DNA from: Arcicella sp038230735
GTDB taxonomy: Bacteria > Bacteroidota > Bacteroidia > Cytophagales > Spirosomataceae
Direction: 5' to 3'
NCBI GenBank assembly: GCA_038230735.1
Contig: JBBRMR010000011.1
Location: 1 to 64,000 of the forward strand
DNA length: 64,000 bases
The position numbers and the translations under genes were made by a program. How positions within the stretch are numbered: the stretch's first letter is position 1; every line of letters starts with the position of its first letter. The notes beneath the pieces are model-generated. The model worked only from the letters and a program-made list of their open reading frames with translations. It had not been told where the DNA came from and did no database searches. This document shows positions 8,402-16,154 of this stretch, in pieces.

Positions 8402-9412
8402 ATGTATCAATTTAATCTAAATCCCAGCGATAAAACGCCAAAATACAAGCAAATTATTAATTCAGTAATTGCAGATATTGAGCGTAATGTACTGAAAAAA
8501 AACGAGCAATTACCCTCAATTAGTGAACTCAGCGAGGAATATTACATCGCTCGTGATACTGTTGAGAAAGCATATCGTGAATTGCGGGAACGTGGCTTCA
8601 TTACTTCCGTGCAAGGGAAAGGATATTATATCAATAGTGGAGAGCATCGAAAAATGCGTATTCTCTTGATTTTCAATAAATTAAGTTCTTATAAAAAGCT
8701 AATTTACTACGCTTTTCTAAAAGTTTTGGGTGATAAAGCCTCCGTAGATTTACAAATTCATCATTATAATGCCCGACTTTTTGAAGAGATTATTGATAAA
8801 AATTTGGGAAAATACAATCATTACGTAGTGATGCCCCATTTTTTTCCAGAGTCAGATAAGGCTTTGGCTATCAAGGTTTTAGAAAAAATCCCTCCTAATG
8901 AATTGGTACTTTTAGATAAAGATTTACCCGATTTTAAGCATGAATATTTGACGGTTTATCAAGATTTTGAAAAAGATGTTTCGGGAGCTTTGGAAGATGC
9001 CCAAGACCTGTTAGCGAAGTATAAAAGAATCATTTTGGTTTTTCCAAGCGATGGAAATTACCCAATTGAGATTGTGCGTGGAGTACGTTTTTTCTGTAAT
9101 TACGCCAAAAAAGAATTCATTTTCAAGGAACAAATTGAAGGCGAAATCCTCCAATCCGAAACGGCTTACGTGGTAGTAGAAGAAACGGATTTGGCAGAAT
9201 TAGTTAAGAAAACTCGGCAGTCAAGTTATACTTTGGGCAAAGAAATTGGCATTATTTCCTTCAATGAAACCACACTCAAAGAACTCTTAGGTATCACTGT
9301 AATTACGACAGATTTTGAAACAATGGGCAGAACGGCGGCGGCTTTATTATTAGATAATAAGAAAATAAAAGTCAAAAACCCGTTTTATATGATTCGGAGA
9401 GAGAGTCTTTGA
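8402..9412 (+). CDS. GntR-family regulator with LacI-like ligand domain
   Basis: This 336-residue protein has an N-terminal GntR winged helix (residues about 10-80; QLPSISELSEEYYIARDTVE, then GKGYY). The larger C-terminal domain resembles periplasmic-binding/LacI effector folds, with alternating beta-alpha blocks such as YNHYVVMPHFFPES and RIILVFPSDGN. Such chimeras usually sense a sugar. The ATG at 8402 is preferred to one at 8336, because the latter lies in a hairpin and adds 22 residues outside the domain. A paralogue lies at 37827-38846. No sugar genes are adjacent, so the effector and targets are unknown. Confidence 0.85.
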   Translation: MYQFNLNPSDKTPKYKQIINSVIADIERNVLKKNEQLPSISELSEEYYIARDTVEKAYRELRERGFITSVQGKGYYINSGEHRKMRILLIFNKLSSYKKLIYYAFLKVLGDKASVDLQIHHYNARLFEEIIDKNLGKYNHYVVMPHFFPESDKALAIKVLEKIPPNELVLLDKDLPDFKHEYLTVYQDFEKDVSGALEDAQDLLAKYKRIILVFPSDGNYPIEIVRGVRFFCNYAKKEFIFKEQIEGEILQSETAYVVVEETDLAELVKKTRQSSYTLGKEIGIISFNETTLKELLGITVITTDFETMGRTAAALLLDNKKIKVKNPFYMIRRESL

Positions 9413-9514
9413 GTTTTGGTATTATAGGTGTTTTATCCAAAGATAGTTGTCTTCAATGAGTCGCTGGTATAAAATAGTTTATGTTATTTATAAATAGTTA
9501 ATCTATTGATAATC

Positions 9515-9547
9515 AAACCTGTAAGGTTTCAAAAACCTTACAGGTTT
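9515..9547. repeat. Palindrome, copy 1 of a dispersed family
   Basis: AAACCTGTAAGGTTT and AAACCTTACAGGTTT are exact reverse complements separated by only 3 bases. An almost identical element (G to A in the arms, one extra loop base) is at 22168-22201. Confidence 0.8.
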
Positions 9548-9575
9548 AGTATAGAGCAATTTCTAATCCATATTT

Positions 9576-9740
9576 TTAACCAATTAATCTCTTTGTTTCT
9601 TCGGGCTTTGAATGCTCGTGTTTTTCAACCAATGAGCTTGCTGTTTGGCTTCCTGCAAGGTAACTGGCAATTGCTTAGATAATTTTTCCAAACCTAATTT
9701 TGCTCTCTCCTGAAATGATATGCTGTATTTCATCGTTCAT
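9576..9740 (-). pseudogene. Short decayed gene remnant with in-frame stop
   Basis: On the minus strand an ATG at 9740 opens 21 codons (MNDEIQHIISGESKIRFGKI ending in Ile). A TAA at 9675-9677 follows, and the same frame then continues for 32 sensible codons (AIASYLAGSQTASSLVEKHE and onward) to a TAA at 9576. The two halves read as one N-terminal segment interrupted by a nonsense change. I have a vague recollection of similar IxxYLxxSQ segments in Bacteroidota hypothetical proteins, but cannot name a family. The rest of the gene is missing. Confidence 0.5.
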
Positions 9741-9835
9741 TAAAATCGTTAAAATTTACTTTTCAAATTTTTTGCAAGGTAATGCTTTTTGTCGAGTTGT
9801 GTAATTCGGTAAAATACCCTAAACTTAAAAATTAT

Positions 9836-11722
9836 CTATTCCGACAGCTCCAACCACCGCAATTCCATGTCATCCAACTGATTGGTCAAATTCTCAATTT
9901 CCTTTGCCCAAGCCGTCAAATCTTCATAACTTCCACCTTCATTGAGCCTTACGGTCAGTTCCGATTTTTTCTTTTCAATCAAAGGCATTATTTTCTCTAA
10001 ATCATCATATTCTTTTTGCTCTCTGAAAGATAATTTCTTCTTAGTTGCTTGAACAACAGGAGTTTGTGTTTTGCTAACTGAGGCTGAAAGATTATTACTA
10101 CTTGATGCTTTCACGTTCTCGGCAATGTCTCTTTCGGCGGGTTGTTCGTCTGCCCATTCACGATAATCGGTATAGTTTCCTGGGAAATCTCTGATTTTGC
10201 CTTCGCCTTCAAAAACGAAAAGGTGTTCTACCAATTTATCCATAAAATAACGGTCGTGAGACACCAAAATCAAACATCCGCCGAACGCCATCAAGAAGTC
10301 TTCCAAGATATTAAGTGTCTGAATATCAAGGTCGTTAGTGGGTTCATCAAGGATTAAAAAATTTGGATTTTTAATCAAAACCTTCATCAACTGCAAACGC
10401 CTTTTTTCACCTCCCGATAGTTTTTCGACCATGCCATATTGCACTTTTGGGTCAAATTTAAAGTGCGTCAAAAACTGACTTGCCGAAATGGTTTCGCCCG
10501 TTCCCACGGTTACAACTTCGGCAATATCCTTAATGACATCAATCACACGGTCAGTAGGATTAAATTCCAAATCGCCTTGCGTGTAATATCCATAAACTAC
10601 GGTTTCGCCCGAAGTGATTTTCCCCGAATCTGGTTTCAGATTTTGGGTAATCATATTCAAGAAAGTTGATTTACCAACGCCATTTTTACCGATGATTCCG
10701 ATACGATCTTTTCGTTGAAAAACGTAAGAGAAATGAGAGATAATCTTCTGAGAACCAAAGGATTTGCTCAAATCATCAATTTCCAAAATTTTACTTCCCT
10801 GGCGTGACATTTTCACATTTAACAACACCTTCGATTCATCTTTGGTTTGTGAAGCTTTATCACTCAATTCATGAAAAGCATCAATTCGATATTGAGCCTT
10901 CGTTCCACGAGCTTTTGGCTGGCGACGCATCCATTCCAATTCTGTGCGAAGCGTATTTTTTGCCTTATCAATACTGGCAGCTTCGCTGAGTTCTCGGTCA
11001 GCTTTTTTCTCTAAGAAATACCCATAATTGCCCTTGTAAGTATGCAGATTACCGTTTTCCAATTCTACGATATTATTGCAAACTCTATCCAAGAAATATC
11101 TATCGTGCGTTACCAAGAGCAAAGTGATATTTTGGGCAGAAAGCGTTTGTTCCAACCACTCAATGGTTTCTAAGTCCAAATGGTTGGTGGGTTCATCAAA
11201 AATCATCAAATCTGGCTCTTCAATCAAGACTTTTGCCATCGCTACCCGCTTGCGTTGTCCGCCCGAAAGCTCCGAAATCAAACGGTCAAAATCATGGATT
11301 CCTAATTTTCCAAGCACTTGTTTTACTCGACTTTCATAGTCCCAAGCCTGATATTTATCCATCATTTCCAGTGCATCGGACATTTGGTCCATGTCTTCGG
11401 GATGGAGTAATGATTTTTCGTAAGCCTTAATTGCCTGATTGGCTGGCGAATCGCCCTCAAAGAGCGTATCCATAACCGAAAGGCTTTCGTCAAAAGAAGG
11501 ATTTTGGAACAAATAACCCACTGAAATACCTTTGCGGATAGACACCGAGCCTTCGTCGGAAGGAATGATGCCCGCCAAAATATTCATTAAAGTGGTTTTG
11601 CCCGTACCATTCTGCCCGACCAAAGCCACTTTATCACCCTTTAAAATACCAAAATTGATATTGCGGAATAACCACCGCTCGCTATAATTCTTTGAGAGAT
11701 TCTCTGCTGATAAATAATTCAT
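9836..11722 (-). CDS. ABC-F family ATPase (Uup-like)
   Basis: This 628-residue protein has two ABC ATPase domains and no membrane segments. Walker A motifs are GQNGTGKT and GKNGVGKS, signatures are LSGGQRKR and LSGGEKRR, and both Walker B regions end in FDEPTNHLD and LDEPTNDLD. A linker between the domains and a C-terminal charged coiled-coil (about residues 555-628) complete the Uup-type layout. ABC-F proteins act on the ribosome, relieving stalls or, for Uup, affecting DNA transposon excision and ribosome assembly. A TACCTTTG box lies only a few bases before the start codon, hinting at a leaderless transcript. Confidence 0.9.
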   Translation of the reverse strand: MNYLSAENLSKNYSERWLFRNINFGILKGDKVALVGQNGTGKTTLMNILAGIIPSDEGSVSIRKGISVGYLFQNPSFDESLSVMDTLFEGDSPANQAIKAYEKSLLHPEDMDQMSDALEMMDKYQAWDYESRVKQVLGKLGIHDFDRLISELSGGQRKRVAMAKVLIEEPDLMIFDEPTNHLDLETIEWLEQTLSAQNITLLLVTHDRYFLDRVCNNIVELENGNLHTYKGNYGYFLEKKADRELSEAASIDKAKNTLRTELEWMRRQPKARGTKAQYRIDAFHELSDKASQTKDESKVLLNVKMSRQGSKILEIDDLSKSFGSQKIISHFSYVFQRKDRIGIIGKNGVGKSTFLNMITQNLKPDSGKITSGETVVYGYYTQGDLEFNPTDRVIDVIKDIAEVVTVGTGETISASQFLTHFKFDPKVQYGMVEKLSGGEKRRLQLMKVLIKNPNFLILDEPTNDLDIQTLNILEDFLMAFGGCLILVSHDRYFMDKLVEHLFVFEGEGKIRDFPGNYTDYREWADEQPAERDIAENVKASSSNNLSASVSKTQTPVVQATKKKLSFREQKEYDDLEKIMPLIEKKKSELTVRLNEGGSYEDLTAWAKEIENLTNQLDDMELRWLELSE

Positions 11723-11726
11723 GGTG

Positions 11727-11734
11727 CAAAGGTA
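11727..11734 (-). promoter_or_regulatory. Possible -7 element abutting the ABC-F start
   Basis: TACCTTTG on the minus strand fits TAnnTTTG and ends 4 bases before the ATG at 11722. With a usual start point about 5-7 bases downstream, the mRNA would begin at or near the start codon. A -33 TTG at the right distance is not evident. Confidence 0.35.
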
Positions 11735-11808
11735 GGGCTTATGAGTTTGAGAGTAAAGAATGAGAGCAAAAAGGTATGATTATTTTGAGTTTACAAAGTT
11801 TAAAATAC

Positions 11809-11840
11809 AAAAGGAGACAGTTTCAAAACCATCTCCTTTT
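11809..11840 (-). terminator. Terminator after prfA
   Basis: AAAAGGAGA (11809-11817) pairs with TCTCCTTTT (11832-11840). On the minus strand the stem is followed by T-rich sequence. It lies between the prfA stop (11866) and the ABC-F promoter region. Confidence 0.6.
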
Positions 11841-11865
11841 CGTCAAAGCCGTTCACCATGAACCG

Positions 11866-12939
11866 TCAATAAGTCGTTCCCTCAGTCAATTTTTCCGCAT
11901 TATCAGCAATTCTTAATTGTTCGATAAAATCACCAATTTCACCATCCATTACTACGGGAAGATTATAAACTGTGTATCCAATACGATGGTCGGTTACTCG
12001 TCCTTGGGGGTAATTATAAGTACGAATTTTATCAGAACGGTCGCCCGAACCAATTAATGAACGGCGATTTCCAGCGATTGATTCTTGTTGTTTGGCCAAT
12101 TCAATTTCGTATAAACGTGAACGCAAAACGGTCATGGCTTTCTCAAAATTCTTGATTTGTGAACGTTCGTCCTGACACTGCACTACCAATCCAGAAGGTA
12201 AGTGAGTTACTCGCACGGCTGAATAAGTAGTGTTTACCGACTGTCCACCCGCACCCGAAGAACAAAAAGTATCTTTACGAATATCATTCATATTGATTTG
12301 CACATCCACTTCGTCTGCTTCCAACATTACCGCAACCGTTGCCGCCGAAGTATGAATTCTTCCCTGAGATTCCGTGGCTGGCACCCGCTGTACCCGATGC
12401 ACACCCGACTCGAATTTCATTTTTCCATAAACATCTTCACCCTCAATACTTGCCACAATTTCTTTATAGCCACCCGATGAGGCAGCCGTAAAATCCATCA
12501 ATTGAAACTGCCAGCCTTGATTAGCACAGAAACGCTGATACATACGGAATAAATCTCCCGCAAAAATCCCCGCTTCATCACCGCCCGTACCAGCCCGAAT
12601 TTCGATAATTACGTTTTTAGAATCGTTGGGGTCAGTCGGAATCATCATTTCCTTCAACACCTTCTCCATTTCATCCTTTTGTGGTTGTAATTCATCCAAT
12701 TCACCTTTTGCCATGTCTCTGAAATCTTCATCTTTTTCAGTAGCAATTACTTCTTTGGCAGAGTCAATATTCGACAATACGTTTTGGTATTCGTTGTATT
12801 TATTAACAATTTTTTCAAGGTCTTTATATTCCTTACTAATCGTTTTGTATTTCTTCATATCCGAAACAATTTCGGGTTGCGTCATTTGTTGAGCAACCTC
12901 CTCAAATCGTTCCTTGATGGCTTCTAACTGTTCTAACAT
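11866..12939 (-). CDS. prfA: Peptide chain release factor 1
   Basis: This 357-residue class-I release factor ends translation at UAA and UAG. The catalytic GGQ is in CSSGAGGQSVNTTYSAVRVTH's core (AGGQSVN), and the conserved SQGRIHTSAATVAV block and the C-terminal RTYNYPQGRVTDHRI block are present. The start at 12939 (MLEQLEAIKERF) is chosen over a start 21 bases upstream because it matches the usual RF1 N terminus. A G/C-rich hairpin and a TATCTTTG box lie upstream. Confidence 0.95.
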   Translation of the reverse strand: MLEQLEAIKERFEEVAQQMTQPEIVSDMKKYKTISKEYKDLEKIVNKYNEYQNVLSNIDSAKEVIATEKDEDFRDMAKGELDELQPQKDEMEKVLKEMMIPTDPNDSKNVIIEIRAGTGGDEAGIFAGDLFRMYQRFCANQGWQFQLMDFTAASSGGYKEIVASIEGEDVYGKMKFESGVHRVQRVPATESQGRIHTSAATVAVMLEADEVDVQINMNDIRKDTFCSSGAGGQSVNTTYSAVRVTHLPSGLVVQCQDERSQIKNFEKAMTVLRSRLYEIELAKQQESIAGNRRSLIGSGDRSDKIRTYNYPQGRVTDHRIGYTVYNLPVVMDGEIGDFIEQLRIADNAEKLTEGTTY

Positions 12940-12956
12940 GAGTAATAAATAGCCCC

Positions 12957-13010
12957 CCAAGCCCCCAGAAGGGGAGTTTAAGTATTATAAAAGCCTCCTT
13001 TGGGGGTTGG
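12957..13010. repeat. C/G-tract hairpin upstream of prfA
   Basis: Left arm CCAAGCCCCCAGAAGGGG and right arm CCTCCTTTGGGGGTTGG pair imperfectly around an AT-rich loop. The G/C tracts are unusual for this AT-rich spacer. If the box at 13020-13027 is the prfA promoter, this hairpin is in the prfA 5' leader. Confidence 0.5.
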
Positions 13011-13019
13011 AGATTTTTG

Positions 13020-13027
13020 CAAAGATA
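13020..13027 (-). promoter_or_regulatory. Possible -7 element for prfA
   Basis: TATCTTTG on the minus strand matches TAnnTTTG, 81 bases before the prfA ATG. No clear -33 TTG is present. Confidence 0.3.
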
Positions 13028-13159
13028 CAAATTTTTTCACACGGAATAGGGGTGGAAAAGCAGGAAGTTGTCATTAAGGCAGATACCTGAGTAAATAGTT
13101 TTACCCTTTTTTAAACCTTTGCGTTTCAATCTTTTCTAATAAACAAAAATACTACAGAA

Positions 13160-13423
13160 ATGAAAAAGACAGAAATTCATAAAAAACTCATAATGCTGAC
13201 CGCCGTGGTTGGGATTATGCTATTGGTCGCTTCGTGCGGACCAACGTATGTGAGAAGTGGATATGGATATAATCGTCCATACAATTATGGTTACAATTAT
13301 CCTCGTTCGTATCGTTATGCTGCACCGCCCGTAGTGGTTGTGCCGAGATATTATGCTCCAAGACGAAATTATGGTAGTTATGGACGAGGACATAGTAGAG
13401 GATACGGAAGAGGTAGATGGTAA
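13160..13423 (+). CDS. Small Tyr/Gly/Arg-rich lipoprotein
   Basis: This is an 87-residue predicted lipoprotein. A signal helix (about residues 9-25) ends in a lipobox, LVASC, so Cys26 would be lipidated. The mature part is very rich in Tyr, Gly, Pro, Arg and Asn (YGYNRPYNYGYNYP; GRGHSRGYGRGRW), a composition typical of disordered or surface-adhesive tails. No domain is recognisable and the function is unknown. A strong terminator follows. Confidence 0.8.
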   Translation: MKKTEIHKKLIMLTAVVGIMLLVASCGPTYVRSGYGYNRPYNYGYNYPRSYRYAAPPVVVVPRYYAPRRNYGSYGRGHSRGYGRGRW

Positions 13424-13438
13424 TTTAATTATAATGTA

Positions 13439-13485
13439 AAAAATACAAAAGCTGTAACCTAAAAAGTTATGGCTTTTGTATTTTT
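13439..13485 (+). terminator. Terminator after small lipoprotein gene
   Basis: AAAAATACAAAAGCTGTAAC pairs with GTTATGGCTTTTGTATTTTT (two mismatches) around a 7-base loop, with a closing T-run. It lies immediately before the pyrC ATG at 13491. Confidence 0.75.
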
Positions 13486-13490
13486 ACGGC

Positions 13491-14828
13491 ATGAATACAA
13501 TCTTGATATTGAATGCCCAAGTGGTAAACGAAGGCATAATCGAAACGAAAGACGTTTTTGTAAAAGACGGTCTAATTGATAAAATTGGCAGCGATTTGTC
13601 TGGTTTACAAGCAAATACGGTTATTGATGCCAAAGGAAAATACCTCTTCCCTGGCGTGATAGACGACCAAGTACACTTCCGTGAGCCTGGACTTACGCAC
13701 AAAGCCTGTATCCATTCAGAGGCTCGTGCGGGCGTGGCAGGGGGCGTTACTACTTTTATGGAAATGCCAAATACTGTTCCTAATGCCCTTACGCAGGAAC
13801 TTTTGGCGGATAAATATGAAATTGCCGCTCGTACTTCTTTGGCAAATTATTCCTTTTATATGGGAGTTTCAAACGACAACCTTGATGAAGCCCTCAAAAC
13901 CAATCCCAAAGATGTTTGTGGACTCAAAATTTTCATGGGTTCTTCTACGGGAAATATGTTGGTGGATAATGAGCAAACGCTTGAAAATATCTTCTCAAAA
14001 AGTGAATTATTGATTGCTACGCATTGCGAAGTGGAAGGAATTGTGAAGGCAAACGAAGCGATTTATAAACAAAGATTTGGCGATAATCCGCACCCAAGAG
14101 TTCATCCCGAAATCCGTAGTGTGGAGGCGTGTTATAAGTCCTCTTCGATGGCGATTGAACTGGCAAAAAAGCACAATACTCGCTTACATATCCTCCATAT
14201 TTCTACGGGCGAAGAGACTGATTTATTCAGAAATGACATTCCTTTGAAGGAAAAACGTATCACTGCGGAGGCTTGCGTACACCATTTATACTTCGATGCC
14301 CGAGACTACGAAACTTTGGGAAATCAAATAAAATGCAATCCCGCCATCAAAGCCGATGGACACAAACAGCGAATTTTTCAGGCACTTTTAGACAATAAAA
14401 TTGACGTTATTGCCACCGACCACGCACCGCATTTATGGACTGAGAAACAGAACCCATATTGGTCATCGCCATCGGGTTTACCCTTGATACAACATCCTTT
14501 GAATTTGATGTTAGAGTTTTATCATGAAGGCAAAATTTCGTTGGAACGGATTGCTGAAAAAATGTCGCACGCCGTGGCAGATTGCTTCCAAATTTCCAAA
14601 CGTGGCTACATCCGTGAAGGCTATTGGGCAGACTTGGTTTTGGTGGATTTGGCAACTAATACCACAGTAAGCAAAGACAATATTTACTACCAATGCGGAT
14701 GGTCGCCCTTGGAAGGAAAAACCTTCAATTCGAGCATTACGCACACTATTGTATCGGGTCATGTGGCTTTTGAAAGCGGTATTTTTGATGAAAGTGTGGT
14801 GGGGAAAAGGGTTTTGTTTGAGCGGTAG
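13491..14828 (+). CDS. pyrC: Dihydroorotase
   Basis: This 445-residue amidohydrolase interconverts carbamoyl-aspartate and dihydroorotate in pyrimidine synthesis. The metal-binding HxR motif appears as DDQVHFREPG, the allantoinase/DHOase block as TTFMEMPNT, and the C-terminal metal ligand as ATDHAPH. The usual carboxylated Lys region is GLKIFMGSSTG. The start at 13491 (MNTILILNAQVV) is preferred to a start at 13476, which would lie in the terminator. The R-M operon begins 60 bases downstream. Confidence 0.92.
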   Translation: MNTILILNAQVVNEGIIETKDVFVKDGLIDKIGSDLSGLQANTVIDAKGKYLFPGVIDDQVHFREPGLTHKACIHSEARAGVAGGVTTFMEMPNTVPNALTQELLADKYEIAARTSLANYSFYMGVSNDNLDEALKTNPKDVCGLKIFMGSSTGNMLVDNEQTLENIFSKSELLIATHCEVEGIVKANEAIYKQRFGDNPHPRVHPEIRSVEACYKSSSMAIELAKKHNTRLHILHISTGEETDLFRNDIPLKEKRITAEACVHHLYFDARDYETLGNQIKCNPAIKADGHKQRIFQALLDNKIDVIATDHAPHLWTEKQNPYWSSPSGLPLIQHPLNLMLEFYHEGKISLERIAEKMSHAVADCFQISKRGYIREGYWADLVLVDLATNTTVSKDNIYYQCGWSPLEGKTFNSSITHTIVSGHVAFESGIFDESVVGKRVLFER

Positions 14829-14832
14829 GGGA

Positions 14833-14864
14833 TTTTGAGGGAATGGTTTTTATGCTTATATTTA
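14833..14864 (+). promoter_or_regulatory. Candidate promoter of the R-M operon
   Basis: TTTTG (14833-14837) is followed after 19 bases by TATATTTA (14857-14864), one base off the Bacteroidota TAnnTTTG. A start point near 14871 would give a leader of under 20 bases before the ATG at 14889. Confidence 0.5.
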
Positions 14865-14888
14865 TGAAATAAAATAACCAATTACATA

Positions 14889-16148
14889 ATGGAACTTCTT
14901 TTTGATGCTGAGGTAATGACCTTACCAGAAATATCTTATAAAATTGCCGAAGAAAAACCTACAAAAACACTGTCTGTACTTTCGCTATTTTCGGGTTGTG
15001 GAGGTTTAGATTTAGGTTTTATGGGTGATTTTAAATTTAGAAATCAATATTATCCTCGTAATAAATTTGATGTTGTTTTTTCAAATGATATTGAACCCGC
15101 TGCAACCTTAGTTTATAATCAAAATCGTAAGTATTTTAAACATTCTCTTACCCAAGCGGATGTCAAAGATGTTACCCCTTTAATGATGCCTGATTTTGAT
15201 ATTATGCTGGCAGGTTTTCCTTGTCAGCCCTTTTCAAATGCTGGACAACGAAAAGGCGTTGATGATACAAGAGGCACTTTGTTTGAAGAATGTGAACGCC
15301 TTTTGACCATTGGCAAAGAGCGAAAAAAACAGCCAATTGCCTTTGTTTTTGAGAATGTAAGAGGAATTTTATCCTCAAAAATGCCTGATGGTACAACCGT
15401 TCCCGATGCTATTGTTGAAAGAATGACTGACCTTGGTTATAAGACAATTTATAAATTAGTTAAAGCCAGTAATTATGGCGTTCCGAGTGATAGATATCGA
15501 GTAATTATGGTGGGTGTTCGTGAGGATTTAGAAATCTTTGATTTCGATTTATTAGATGAAGTTGTCCGTGAATACAACCTTCCAAATGCCATTGATTCCC
15601 CTTATGAATTAAGTTTAGGAGCTATTTTAAGCGACATTCCAACTTATTCACCTCAGTATGAAGACTATTGGAAATATTCTCCTTCGGGGCAGTATATGAT
15701 TGATAAAATTGGAAGCTGTCTTGACGGAGAAGAAGCCATTCAAGATTTTAAAGATAAAATACCCTTGGAAAATATCTCAGAAACGATTAAAAAAGGGCGG
15801 TCTTGGAAAAATATGAATCCAGAAGATATGTCGCCAAGATTTCGTAGAATTTGGGATGACCCTAAAAAATACCACGCTCCTAATTTTTACAGAAGATTTG
15901 CTTTGGGAGAAATAAATGGAACGATTACTGCTTCGGCACAACCAGAAAATTGCGGAATTACTCACCCATTTTTGCCCCGTAGATTTACTATTCGTGAAAT
16001 AGCAAGGATTCAATCGTTTCCAGATGATTTTGAGTTCCCATCCAGAACAATTGCTAACGCCTATAAAGTTATTGGAAATGCCGTTCCACCTGTTTTGGGC
16101 TGGGTTATTGCCAAAGCCTTAGAAAAACACCTATCTAAAAACCTCTAA
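14889..16148 (+). CDS. DNA (cytosine-5)-methyltransferase of R-M system
   Basis: This 419-residue enzyme would methylate cytosine C5 in the recognition site. SAM-binding motif I is SLFSGCGGLDLGF, the catalytic motif IV is GFPCQPFSNAGQRKG, motif VI is FENVRG, a motif VIII-like block is VPSDRYRVIMVG, and motifs IX-X are IREIARIQSFPDDFEF and KVIGNAVPPVL. The variable region at about residues 235-340 would be the target-recognition domain. All motifs are intact, so it should be active. It is the first gene of a four-gene operon with an adenine methyltransferase at the other end. Confidence 0.93.
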   Translation: MELLFDAEVMTLPEISYKIAEEKPTKTLSVLSLFSGCGGLDLGFMGDFKFRNQYYPRNKFDVVFSNDIEPAATLVYNQNRKYFKHSLTQADVKDVTPLMMPDFDIMLAGFPCQPFSNAGQRKGVDDTRGTLFEECERLLTIGKERKKQPIAFVFENVRGILSSKMPDGTTVPDAIVERMTDLGYKTIYKLVKASNYGVPSDRYRVIMVGVREDLEIFDFDLLDEVVREYNLPNAIDSPYELSLGAILSDIPTYSPQYEDYWKYSPSGQYMIDKIGSCLDGEEAIQDFKDKIPLENISETIKKGRSWKNMNPEDMSPRFRRIWDDPKKYHAPNFYRRFALGEINGTITASAQPENCGITHPFLPRRFTIREIARIQSFPDDFEFPSRTIANAYKVIGNAVPPVLGWVIAKALEKHLSKNL

Positions 16149-16154
16149 TTACAG

